From Adiantum capillus-veneris (Eukaryota > Streptophyta > Polypodiopsida > Polypodiales > Pteridaceae): a DNA stretch of 64,000 bases. The notes beneath the pieces were generated by a model. It saw only the letters and a program-made list of their open reading frames with translations. It was not told the DNA's origin and did no database searches. The DNA is taken from assembly GCA_014529385.2 (NCBI GenBank), contig CM043971.1, positions 57,850,709 through 57,914,708 on the forward strand. The letters are read 5' to 3'. Below, one piece after another: positions 36,963 to 48,768 of the stretch (position 1 is its first letter; the number at the start of each line of letters is the position of its first letter). Both the position numbers and the translations under genes were made by a program.

Positions 36963-37139
36963 GACCGCACATACACAACCCTCTCTGTGCGTGGACACAT
37001 GCAAGGATGAGGAGGAACATGCACAACGCATGGTGTACCTGAAGATGACAAAAAGGCCCTCAAGGGAGAGGGGTTCTACAAATCCCTGGGTGGTTCTCAA
37101 GTATCTACGTAGGAGTCAGGTCCAAAGACCTTTTCTTCA

Positions 37140-39261
37140 AGTTTGAAGATTCCAAAAGTAATCATCAAAATAATGGGTTTTATGTAAGATAGACCCAGAT
37201 TGTAACTTAGAAAACTAAATAATGTAGTATAGTATGAGTGTTATGGAAAATCCAATTGAAAGAAGAAATTATGAAGGCGTTTAAGAATGTATCAAATTAA
37301 AAGTAATCAATAGTAGCTTCCACCACAAAATCAGTTAGAAATTCTCTTGGAGGACTATATATAGGTGAACCTCTTAGGTCTCCCGAATCTCAAAAAAAAA
37401 AAAATTATTTCAAAACATATTAAGTGCCTAAGTGAAGGGTGAGTTTAGGAAATGAAAAGAATGACAAAAGTGGAAAGTCAAAAGACACAATCCGGTGGAA
37501 AGTCACAAGATCTTTTGTGTCCATATAAAGAGCTAGTCAACTTCACATTATTATATTTGTGTTTCTCTTCTCCTTTATTTTCCCTTTAGCGTTTTCTTCT
37601 CATCCTAATACCTAGTCTCATCCAAAATTTTACCAATAAGTTTGAGTCCCTGTGATTGAATGTAAACTAGATCCGACCAAGTTTGATCTAGGCTCCAATA
37701 ATGTGCATATATATATGTGATATTTTGGTAAATAAGACCAACTAACATAATATGTCAATACTTAGGAAAGCAACTTGGATGGGATATAGAGATGCATTGG
37801 GAGTGTCAATCTCAACGAGTATACCTAGCAATAAGAGTCACTAATCTCTACACAAATTGACTAGTCTAAATTACAATAATGTCCTACATTAATGCTTTGT
37901 CAATCAAAGTGTTTTGAAGGTGTAACGAGCTCAAAATAGCATGAAACTTTAAGAGAAACTAGACAAGGGCTATTACAACAAATCTACACAATTTCAACCT
38001 ATCGATACCAAGGAGGTACACAAATCGCACTTCATCATCTTCAAGGTTTTAAAACAAGAATAGAGCTGGAAAAATAGCTACTTTTAACAACTAAAAGTAC
38101 TCTCCTATAAAAAATTAAGCAGAAACTCTTGATTAAAGCACTAAAAACAACAAATGTAGGCACGAAACCTACGACTACAAACCTTCACAAAATCTTTAAT
38201 ACATACAATCAAAAGATCAAGCAAGCTATAAGGAACACATAACAAGTGTCTTAATTAAAATATGATCACCCATTCATGAGATAGGTTGATTACAAGTGAC
38301 GTTAGCTCTCTTCTTGGCAGCACCTATAGTAGAGAGCTCAACATTATCCAAAAGTTTAAATCTATTCATACTAGCCAAAAATGACCTAAATACCTAAGGC
38401 AAACTTAAGTGGGCTTAGTTCTCATGGACTTGTATAGTCATAACTAGAGAGATACATCATCATCTTTACATCAACAATCTGAAAAATATATATGACATAG
38501 TATTGATGGGTTTGGGAAATCATAAGAATACATCAAATTTGGGGTAGCTGACTGGCAGAGTGCCATTTGTTGAAATCACTGAATAGTTTACATGCAACAA
38601 TTTCCTTCATGCTTTACTCTTCAGCTTCCAAATCTAATTCCCATGATTGCACTTAATATTTGGAATGGTGCTATATTGTAGCCTTCCTCGAGATCATCAT
38701 AAATTTGGTTGGAGTCTTCTCGTTAGTGTACACATCTAGAGTAGCAAGGATCTGGTTCCATCCAAGTGGCTCAAATAAATCCTCAAGAAAAGGTTATGGG
38801 AAATATTCTTTATCCTATATTGGTCTCTCTAGTATGCAATCTTCTTTGGGTAAACTCTCACATTTTGAAGCTCCACGTAGGAGTCCTTGGAAATCTTTCC
38901 AAAATAAAATCATGCTCCCTTTATGGGTTTCATTAAAGCTCAAAGGAGTAATGAGGAGAATGGTAAGAAAGTGCTCCAAAGTATCCTCAAATCTAGAATG
39001 GAAGGATAAATTTGATATTTTGAAATTATTCTTCTTGTGCACTTTTACCGCACGTGTCGGAGGCTGAGAACTTGCCAAACACTGTGTGTGACCCGCGAGT
39101 CGCTGCAAGCACACAACTAGACTGTTCTAGCAAGTTCAAAGGGGCAATGGTGTGTCGCTCACTGCTCAATACTTTCCGTCGTGAAGGATCCTGTGCAGCA
39201 AAGAAAAAGGGGTCTCCGTCACCGCCACGCTCAACCGTCTCACCGCCGCTGCAATTCTCGA

Positions 39262-39306
<45 letters not shown>

Positions 39307-40580
39307 CGCGCACACACACACACACAGATACCCGTGAGCACACGAAGGAGAAGAAGATAGAGTTAGAGCACGAGCACTTCTTTAGCATGCACCTCAAAGA
39401 ATGAGGATTTTATGTCAAAATGGACCTTTTTTAAGAATCTGACCCATTCACACATGGACGTCCACAGTGGCCAGTCAAAGTAAAAATCATGTAAAAATGG
39501 GATGAGTAGTGCGCCTCTCATCAGCGATCACCTACGCACCTATTGGACCAACAAGCCCAGTCCATGACTTAATTAAGTGATAAGGCGTGCGTGAAAGGTG
39601 ATAGGGTGTCCGTAAGTGGTTAACATGCCCCCCTTCCTAATGTAGATTCTGTCCTAAGAAGCTAGTGAAATGAAGCTCCTTCGTCGAGGTAGAAAAGCCT
39701 TTGAGATTGAATGTCTTTAGCTTTCTTCAAACCCTACGAAATCAACCAAAAATGGCACAATAATTGCATTCTCATATACAATTAAAAAACATATGCAGTG
39801 AATAGACACACATATTGATTGGTAACAGAATATTAAACAATTTTTTAGCAGTAAACATTAAACTGTATTATAGTCAAACACATAAGCACTTGTAAAGGTC
39901 AAAGAACAAACAAGCTTAGGGTTGCTAATTTAACGATCAAGAGGTACTAGAAGTCAACTATTAATACCAAGGGAAAGCTTCTCAATTTTCTCTAGTTAAT
40001 TAAGCTATTTAATTGCAATAGCAAATTATTTCATGTCCAAGGGCTAACTACAGGCTATACGTAGAAGACTTTCTAGTTAAACTATGATAAAAGGAATTTC
40101 TTATTAAATCATCACTTGAATTATTCCCTTTGTTTGACTCTATATAGGTCTTGTAAGCTGCACGCTATGCTCCATTTTTGTGTTGCTTTTGCTCCCTTCT
40201 TGCTCATCAATGATATGCAGTTTTTGTGCCTTCTGCTTCATGTATTTGATAGCTGAGAGCAGCCTGTCTATGCCCCCTTCCCTCTACAACCGTGATGAGC
40301 AACCAAGGTTGCTTGCGTTTACTGCTCATCAGAAGAGGAGGCAAGAGCTCAATGCCAATGTAAGGCAAGGCACACAAGAGGAAGTGGTTGGGTGTCTATG
40401 AGCGTGAAGAAGCAAGATGGGTGCTTGTGAGCAAGAAGAACATGCAAGAGAACAATACTGGACGTAGAGAGAAAAGTGGACAGAAGGAATGATGCAAATG
40501 TGAATAGAATGGGAGACTCGCAGGTTGCCTAGGCGCAATACGTTCAGGACAGAAACAAGAAGGGAAAAAGGGGACGCAGG
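37140..40580. other. AT-rich intergenic sequence, nothing recognised
   Basis: I see no gene or complete element. A poly-A-flanked TATATATA stretch lies near 37705. An open frame at 38660-39064 has no recognisable domain. A CT run at 39265-39302 is followed by a CA run at 39309-39326. Confidence 0.5.
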
Positions 40581-40587
40581 TGTAGTT

Positions 40588-40960
40588 TGTTGAGTTCTCT
40601 TTGATGATCTTCTAGCACCACACAAGTGTGAAGCAATAGGAACTAATGCTAACAATGAATAACAACCTAAACTAATCAAGCTTGAAATGAAACACACTGC
40701 AATGTACCCTAAAAGATAGAGATTAAGAACTCAATGTATTTGTAATGGAAAAAGACTTGCACACTCTTAGCATCTTGGTATCTCCTTATATACAATGTAG
40801 GCAAGAGGTGTCGTTTAGGTAAGTGCTAGATTGGAGGATAATTAGCTAAGTTAGGGGGCGTTGATTGGGGCTAGGGGGTGAGATAATTCAGGGTGTGCAC
40901 TATTATACCGAAAAGGTATTTGACATCCCCTCGTAACGGTGAACACCTCATTACATAACA
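40588..40960 (-). repeat. probable 3' LTR of the copia remnant
   Basis: It starts TGTTATGTAA right after the polypurine tract. The CA end near 40588 (minus strand AACTCAACA) is a guess because the partner LTR is absent. Confidence 0.55.
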
Positions 40961-42190
40961 TATTCCCCCCCTCAATGAGGTGGGCAAGCATTTGGCACAA
41001 GTGATAAGTGATGACATGATGGCGTCTGTGTTGTAGCAGATACATACTTAGTGAGGAAATCGTCCCAATTGTATGCAATGGACACATATTGCATCCTTAA
41101 AAATCCATTGGCCACCAATTCCTTGATGAAGTGATAGCTGCTTTTGATGTGCTTAAGTTTGATAGAGAAACTTGGAAAAGCATCCAGAGAAATTGTAGAT
41201 TGGTTGTCGTAGTAGAGGATTATTGGTCAAAGATAGGGTATGGGAGCTAAAATTCATGAATGAGCTCAAAAATCCATAATGCTTCCCTAGAAGCAAGGGT
41301 GGAATCAACATATTCTGTTTCAGTTGATGAAGAGGCAATTGAAGATTGTCGCTTTGTTTGCCAAGATATGGGTGTATGTGAAATACAGAAGATATATCCA
41401 CTTGCGCAGAAGCAACGGGGATCATCCCCTGCCCAATTAGTGTCGTCGACATAGCCACTCAAGGAGATGGGTATAGTGGGATCATAAGCATACTTGAGAG
41501 CATGTAGTGTTTGGTGGTGAGTAGGTAGCGAAGTGTGCATTTTGCGCCGGCTTGCTTGTGTGCTTTATATGGCTGTGACATAGCTCTAGATAAAATATGG
41601 CCAGTGTAACAGAGATCTAAATGAGTGCATGATACGAGGTACCGAAGCTGGCCAAAAAACTTGGGCTAATGAAGAGAGGGCCAATAGAGCTTATCAGTGG
41701 GAGTGTAAGCATGGAATTCAGGTGCTAAGTTTTGTTTCAGAGGAAGGGGGTTAAATTTGAGAGAACATGTGCTCCTCCCATAATAATTAAAAAGCTCTTC
41801 GATGTATTTTACCTGAGTGAGTTTGATCCATTTTCCATAGGGGTCACGAAGGATTTGAATGCCGAGAAAATACGTCATGAGTCCCTTGTACGCTGATAGA
41901 AAATTTTTATTGGAGACAGCCGATAACGCGCATAGTACCATGGTTTTGGTGGTGCCAATGAGTGTGATATCATCCACAAATAAACGCAGAATGGCAAGGC
42001 CATCACTTGTATGCCAGATAAAGATATTGAAGTCGACAGTGAGTCGCTCCCAGCCACATGTAATGAGATAATTGTGTATGCAAGTGTACCATTCACGTGC
42101 ATATAGTTTAAGGCCATATATGAGTTTATTTATCTTGCAAACATAATTAGGATAGTAGGGATTTACAAAGTGCGGTGGTTGGGTCATGTA
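40588..42190 (-). mobile_element. Ty1/copia retrotransposon remnant, 3' part
   Basis: Minus-strand fossils are of copia reverse transcriptase (42187-41666: VYMTQPP-type start, NKLIYGLK, LRLFVDDITLIGT, YFLGIQIL) and RNase H (about 41540-41247: SGYVDDTNWAG, SSSTETEYVDSTLASREALW). A purine tract (GAGGGGGGAATA on the minus strand) then leads into TGTTATGTAATGAGG at 40960, the probable start of a 3' LTR reaching about 40588. The LTR holds a TATATAAGG box near 40787. The 5' half is missing and the remnant has several breaks, so it is old. Confidence 0.85.
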
Positions 42191-42199
42191 AACAATCTC

Positions 42200-42350
42200 A
42201 TAGACACGAGTACACGATGACCGTCAATACACAGAGATACGTGCTGATTTCAATCGACGTTATGTTTGTGCGATACATTATTAATATTTATACAAGGTAA
42301 GTTATGCCTCTTCGTGTGTTCACACATGCAGACGAGTATTACTTCCTACA
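42200..42350 (-). repeat. LTR-like dispersed repeat, diverged copy C
   Basis: The minus strand matches copies at 44305 and 55388 through AATACTxGTCTGCATG, TTGTATAAAT, TCGATTGAAATCAG and GTGTACTCGT. It adjoins the copia reverse transcriptase fossil. Confidence 0.65.
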
Positions 42351-42589
42351 ATAACAACATAGACTACAAGGAATTTCGAAGTATCGATCAAATCATAGAT
42401 GTAGACATATAAACAAGCATACATGTGAGAAGCTCATTTAATTTTAACAGACAGCATAATTCTGCTTATTTTTTTTACCTTGATTTTCTAAGAAGGTTTT
42501 TAGGCAATCTGAAAGGAGGGAGTGTCCACGTGTAGACAATGCTTAGAAGACACCTGAAGATCCTTTGTGGCATTAATCCAACCTGGCTT

Positions 42590-42956
42590 TGAGGCCCACC
42601 GTGAAGTTCTGACTCATGTAATTACACTGCAGCCCACCATCCGTCGGCTGGGATCCCCATCGCACACTCGCAATTTCCCAAACCTCTCGCACAAGCAATA
42701 TGGCTATGGTGGCCCCAGCCGCCTCGGCTCTTGCTATGGCGTAGTTATCTGCAGCACTTGCAAGAGAGATCCTCGTCCTTATCAGCTCGTAGAAACCCTT
42801 CCGGCCTACGGTTCAAAGCAACGCATGTCGGTTGCCGGTAGAATGTAGCCGTTAGGTGACCGTTGACCAAAACGGTCAAGTCGCGAAGCTCATGCGCAGT
42901 TTCGAACGCCTGACTTCACATCTCAAAAGCATTGCCTTAACCACGGCACTACGTGC
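42590..42956 (-). repeat. tRNA-derived SINE-like repeat
   Basis: The minus strand from 42956 reads TGCCGTGGTTAAGGCAATGC (box A of Ser/Leu tRNA type) and, 50 bases on, AGGCGTTCGAAACTGC (box B). A GC-rich body continues to about 42590. The tRNA-like head cannot fold into a complete acceptor stem as far as I can see, so it is a SINE head or pseudo-tRNA, not a gene. The 3' limit is unclear. Confidence 0.5.
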
Positions 42957-43338
42957 GTGCATGTGCACACGATGTGGCGCAGTTAATTTGAAAGCTTGTT
43001 CTTTCTTAAATTACACATGAACAACGCCATTATCAGCATATTCACAGTCAGATTTCCCTAGTGAGAGACCTCCCTCCATGATCACGCCACAGAAGCCACT
43101 ATCGCGATTTGCCACAGTCGTAAGAGTAAATTTGTAGGGATTTTTGATACCTCATGGCTGGTTTTAATGATTTTTCCAGGTGATCAAAGAGTCAACTCAG
43201 TCAAGAGGGCTCATGTACGCTTCTCGACGTAGTCTCGCGACTTTTGTTTTCAGATCATGCGTTCACAACTTCACATCAGATTTTCAGCGTTCATTAATGC
43301 ACACAGACCAGCTCTTGTGTTTGGGTTTATGTATACGT

Positions 43339-43358
43339 GTGTGTGTGTGTGTGTGTGT
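43339..43358 (+). repeat. GT microsatellite
   Basis: Short GT run. Confidence 0.9.
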
Positions 43359-43529
43359 TCAGCTAGATCGTGCGAGCAGGTATCTCTGCGCGCAAACTGT
43401 CTTTCCAGTCTTGCAAGTGATGCTATAGGGTGATTTTGTTGCATTGTGTGAGGGCTTCACGTATCAGCCCACATCAGATTTTTATGTGTATTTGGACTCC
43501 CCATACTGGCTAGTAGTGTTACTAATTAT

Positions 43530-43785
43530 CGGACTCTCAAGGATGTGGCATCCTTTGCCACATCCTTGAGAGCTTCCAAGTGGCGCGCATGTTGACCTGC
43601 TGGGCCGGTGCAGGAGGTCAAGCTTGGGCACTTAGAAATTTTGGCAGCACCACCCCTTGCACAAAGAGCAAAATGCTCAATCAAAATGTTGATTAAGCAA
43701 TGCAGAGAATGAACCCGCAGGAATTGAACTCAAAGCCTCACGAAGAAAGGCGAAGGTTCCAACCACTAGCATAGCAAGCGGGGTC
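43530..43785 (-). repeat. tRNA-derived SINE-like repeat with terminal hairpin
   Basis: On the minus strand, GCTTGCTATGCTAGTGGTT (box A-like, 43779-43762) precedes AGTTCAATTCC (box B, 43730-43720). The body ends in a perfect hairpin, CTCTCAAGGATGTGGCA facing TGCCACATCCTTGAGAG (43534-43572, 5-bp loop). Internal pol III promoter spacing fits a SINE. Confidence 0.55.
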
Positions 43786-43831
43786 AATGCTGAAGCCCGT
43801 GTTCAATTGTAATCATTGTTTAAATGCGCGC

Positions 43832-43832
43832 G

Positions 43833-43869
<37 letters not shown>
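43832..43869 (+). repeat. G homopolymer
   Basis: About 38 G in a row after GCGCGCGC. The length may be affected by sequencing or assembly. Confidence 0.9.
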
Positions 43870-44304
43870 CGGGGTTGTTTAACCTTTTAGGCATTGATCG
43901 GTTGCCGAATAGGCGGGACTCCTTGCCACGTAGGCAGAGAATCCAATATCTAGCTCAAACCGACATGTTGATGCAGTTAGTAGGCAGTCTATTGCGAGGT
44001 ACTTTTGGACATTGTTTACAGCTTGTTTTGAGGGATTTTTGATACCAATTGTAGGGAGTTATGGCCATACATTCTATCAAATATTCAGCCTTTCATGTGT
44101 GCTGTTCAGATGAACGATTTTCAAGGCTTATGCATAGGTACACAAGTCAACCCATTGCGGTACACTAGTGCAGTGCTTGGTGGTTGAAGTTTTTTCCTAC
44201 ATTTGATATAGGTTTTGGCTTTGAGACACTTAGGCCAGATTTTGGGTTCGTTATGTTCAACCATGTAGCTTCGTTTGGATTAGCACATAAGGGCCTCCTC
44301 GATG

Positions 44305-44469
44305 AAGAAGTTAATACTTGTCTGCATGTGAACGCATGAGAGACACCACTTAAACTTGTATAAATTACTATGAATGAAACAAACAACAATGTCGATTGAA
44401 ATCAGTGAGTGCGTCCCTGTGTATCAACGACCATGGTGTACTCGTAGCCTTTGTGTAATAGATAAGTAT

Positions 44470-44534
<65 letters not shown>
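44305..44534 (+). repeat. LTR-like dispersed repeat copy A with CT tail
   Basis: Begins TGAAGAAGTTAATACTTGTC and shares ~170 bp with 55388-55575, both ending in AATAGATAAGT and a CT-rich run. Copy B follows a purine tract (AAGGGGGAG), as a 3' LTR would. Confidence 0.8.
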
Positions 44535-44537
<3 letters not shown>

Positions 44538-44559
44538 CTACATAATATCATCGTAGCCT

Positions 44560-46350
44560 CATCCTGGAGCGCCTGTGCGAGCCCACATATTTTCCATGCT
44601 TTTGCTAGTTCAATCATTCTAGAACTTGCAGCCCTGAATCTTAGGCATGGTCGCTTAGCCTATCGCCACCTGCACCACCTTGTCTTGCACCACTCTCTCC
44701 CTCAAGGCCACCCTCACTGACGTCTTGACCGCAAGCCTTATCGCTTCCTGCTGCACCGATAGGCTCTTCGGCAACATCCCTTTACCCACGTAATTTTCTA
44801 CTCCTATGCCTTCTTTCCCCACTGCATTGCCAGCCCATCCTATAGCCCTTGCCCAACAACTCGCACCACCGTGTTTCAAAGTGCTTGCCTACACCAACCT
44901 CTTCTGTATTTGGCCACCATACACTGCGTCCACTTCGAACCCTCTCTCAGCACCTTTCCTATCTCCTCTTGCTTGCCTTATTAGACCCTCTGCAAGCAGG
45001 CCACAGCCACTCCCAACCCGTTGCATCTTACACTCCATCGCTTCCTCCTCGGCTTACTCAACGCTACGCAAACTGCAGTACCTTTTGCGCGACGTCATGT
45101 TATGAACAAAGGTATTGAAGAGAGTGCTTGTTCAAGCATTGGTTTCTACCATTTCAACCTTTGCAGATTTTATAGAAGACCTATGCTCGCTCATTGAACA
45201 TGAAAATGCTTTTCAATTGGAACAAGCTATGAATACTATGATTATCGATGAATGCTTGTTTGGTCTCTCACCTTGTCGAGAGCTTTGCATACCATGCTCT
45301 TTGCGTGAGCCTCACAAATATCCACCACACATACGTTATTGATACTCTCATGGAAGTATCCTTATTACAATTGAGCTCCGATATAATCTTGATGGAAGTT
45401 ACAAGCTTGCATATCAATGCCATACACCTTCACACACATCAAGAATGGATGATAAAATTGACCATAACCACCTTTGCTTAGTCCCATCAATAATTTCTCC
45501 TTATGAAAAAGCCCTAGATGATTCTTATGACAAAGCCCTAGCCGATCCCCGTGATCCTTTAGAATTAAAACAATCTTTGGCTCTCTCCGCTAATATTGAT
45601 GTACCCATCACACTCCTCTATCACTTACATATCCTTCCTTTCCATATTCTCTATTTCATATGCATACCTTTTTTCTACCAGATCTTCCACACATGTTTAA
45701 GCCAACCTCTTCACAATTTCCTACACGCTTCACTTAGGCGATATCATCTATGAAACCCAAACTATGAAACATCATATTCATGCCAAAGATGGCGTAGGCA
45801 ACCAAGATAAACAAACTCCCAAGATGTTTATTGAACTGCCAAATGAAGCATTAAAATGGATTATGGAGGCCTTTCCCCTAAGCAAACAATCAGTTATTGC
45901 CCAATGAGGGCACTAGTCAAAGGCCCACAACGGCCATACTCCCACAATAGATGAAAAAATGAATAGCCAAAAGAATGGCATGCAAGCATGGAAAACAATG
46001 AAACCATTGCTTAGCACAAGTAAACCCCATTGAGGGATCCCAGAGTGATAACAAAAGCACACTTTGAAGGTGAGGAAACACCTTACATGCCTCTCTAAAA
46101 GGCCAAGATGCGCAAATGCTAATCGCATCCTCTGAGCCAATTGCAAGCCAAGATGTGCAAATGGTAATCGCATCCTTTGAGCTAACTGCAACACCCACAT
46201 GGTCTCCATTAAAATTGGAGTTAACATAGACCTCCATACTCCACATTAAGTGGACTTGACAAATCATCCCAAGCCAAAGCTAAGATATTGGATGTATTAA
46301 AACTAGGTAACAAATTTGAACAAGAGAAAAAGCTCTTCTTTGCTTGAGGG
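44560..46350. other. no recognised gene
   Basis: Open frames on the plus strand at 44806-45750 show no domain. A ~42-bp duplication (GCCAAGATG(C/T)GCAAATG) lies at about 46100-46190. Confidence 0.5.
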
Positions 46351-46371
46351 GCGCTATGGGAGAATGATGTT

Positions 46372-46515
46372 GTTACCGCACAGCATTACCGCAGAAGAGG
46401 AGAGAGAGAGCTTCAAGAAAGAGAGAGATTGTATGTTGCAGCCCCGCCGACGTGTTTTCAGATTTTTCCACGAGTATTACCGCATATATAGCCGCCCATA
46501 TTACCGCAATAGAAA
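46372..46515. promoter_or_regulatory. subterminal ATTACCGC repeats, left end of the CACTA element
   Basis: GTTACCGCA, CATTACCGCA, GTATTACCGCA and ATATTACCGCA occur in one orientation near the left end. The inverse form (GCGGTAAT) prevails near the right end. In En/Spm such motifs bind the TNPA-type protein. Binding here is inferred. Confidence 0.65.
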
Positions 46516-46890
46516 AAGAATCTAGGCGGCCCATTCCTCTCCCACTTTTCCCTTTCTATAAATCCTATTCTATTTTGTTACTTTTCAGAAATTGGTACCC
46601 CCTTTTTGCATGGAGTGTAAGAAATCCCATTCTCATTGGGATTTTTAGTACCTCTCTTCTCTTTGCTTGCCTCATCTATAGGTATGATCTCCTACTCTAC
46701 TCATTTGTACTCCATGAGATTCTATATCAAAAAATATTTTGTTTCCACCTCAAACTCTTATGTCAACTATGCATTCATATGAAAATGGCAAGCGAACAAT
46801 GATCAAAATTGTATTGTCTTGCGTTCATAAACAAATAGCCCTTTTGTACAGCATAAGTAGAGAAAGAAGACAAAATCCAAAAGATATTTA

Positions 46891-48725
46891 TTAATTTTCA
46901 TCCTCCAAGAGATCTCTACAAGTTCTTACATCCATGTCCAACCCCATGGTAGCTAAATCAACAAATAAATCTATTGATTCATCCTCTATAGCCTCTCCTA
47001 TTGAATCATCATCATCCTCTCCATCCTCGTCCTCCTCCTCACTATGGTTGGTTATTGGGAATGGTTGGTTCTCCTCGACCTCAACTACATCATCGTCATT
47101 GGCGTCTTCTTGAGATGGTATGGTGGGATCTGTCAAAGTCTCTATGTTCGTATCTGCAAAGATAGATCTGCTCTGTGGTGTGACTGGAATAACATACCAA
47201 AGTCGTCTTCGATACATACAAGGCACATAAAACACATGTAGGTCATAGAGCAAACAACAACATGAATGTAGTTTTATATGTATCATATAATGTTTTAGTG
47301 AGTTGAACATGGACTTTACCTACTCACAACTACTAGGTTGCACCAAGTTGTCGGTCTTCCCGCGATGAAATTGCCCGGAGTCTACCATATAGAGCCCATT
47401 CTCATGTCTCTTAACCTCACCCACAAACCATCGGCAGTCAAAGAGATATTTGTGAAATGTTCTGAAATCCACTTTGATTATCCTCTCTATTGTTCCACAT
47501 TCCCTCACCTCTTGTGTTGTCGTGTCAAAGTTGCCCATAACTCCACTATCGTGAGTGGTTCGACGCTCATCTATCTTGCGGTTCGAAAATGACATCCTTC
47601 GGACCACATAGAGTTGAATGTGAAGGCCTGCAAAAACCAATCAAGATACATGAGAGAGAGAGAGAGATGACACACATACACACACACACTAAACACATTG
47701 AGTATATTACCCTTGGTAGACATCCTCGCGCGTACTCCCATTCTTTAGGGCTTATTTGTTTTCCTTGTGCCTTGGCCCTGGTCATGGCATTGTGTATCCA
47801 CCCAACTGAAATTAGATCAGGGTATTTGGAAAGCTCTTTAGGAAAGGGAGGTGCTCCCCTATCGCCATGTGACCTCTTCCATGCTTCCCTCTCCCTTTCT
47901 CTCGTTGTACACACCTCCACATACATATCCACCCATTTGCCCATGATGGGAGCATTGAGTAGACAATGGTTGTTGACTATGGCTTGAAATTCCCTATCCA
48001 AAATCAAGAGAGAACCTTTCCCACTTAGACTGTTTGTGTGTTTTTTTGGATCCTCTTCCTCCGTCTTTAAACGAGGCAATGATGGGTCTATTGTGAAAAG
48101 ATATTGAGAGACATACACAAAAGCCTCTTGTACAATCCAACCCTCTACCATGCTTGCCTGAACACATGAAACCATTAGTGATTAAAGTAACCAATAAAAA
48201 GCGTTGTGAATACAATCCAATCCTAATAAGGTTTAAGGCTTAAGATCGATGATACCTCTGGTTGTGATCGTAGCCTTACAAAGTCTTTCAAGGTCTTTAG
48301 GAACCTCTCAAGAAAGAACATCCACCTGGAGTGAACCACACCACAAATGGCTATCTCCTCAACAAGATGGAGCAATAGGTGAACTTGGCTAACAAGGATA
48401 GTACGTGGGAATGCATCCTCAATAGCACAAGTTGCTTCAATCGCTAGAAGTCGAGCTGTTGGAATGGCTGAAACTTCGATTTCTTTGGAACTCACAAACC
48501 TGTAACCAAAAAATCCTTCATAATCTTCATAGTAAAGTTAGTCTTCAAAGTAAAGTTTAGGAGGGAGGATCAAATGTGCTATACCTAACAACTTCTCCCA
48601 CCTTGAATATTGCAGCCTTTACCTTCATGTCCGCAAATCCACTAATGCTAATTGGAAGCACAAACTATTGCACAAACAAAAAGACTTATTAGTATCCAGA
48701 ACCCTAAACCACATACACACACACT

Positions 48726-48768
<43 letters not shown>

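Noticed and set aside
38660-39067. 135-residue plus-strand ORF
   Set aside because: No recognisable domain, no supporting exon signals, and an equally long frame on the opposite strand.
42881-42956. Functional tRNA gene
   Set aside because: Boxes A and B are present but I cannot pair a full acceptor stem or see a normal anticodon arm. A SINE head is more likely.
45115-45753. Possible coding exons on the plus strand
   Set aside because: Short overlapping frames without domain or consistent splice signals.
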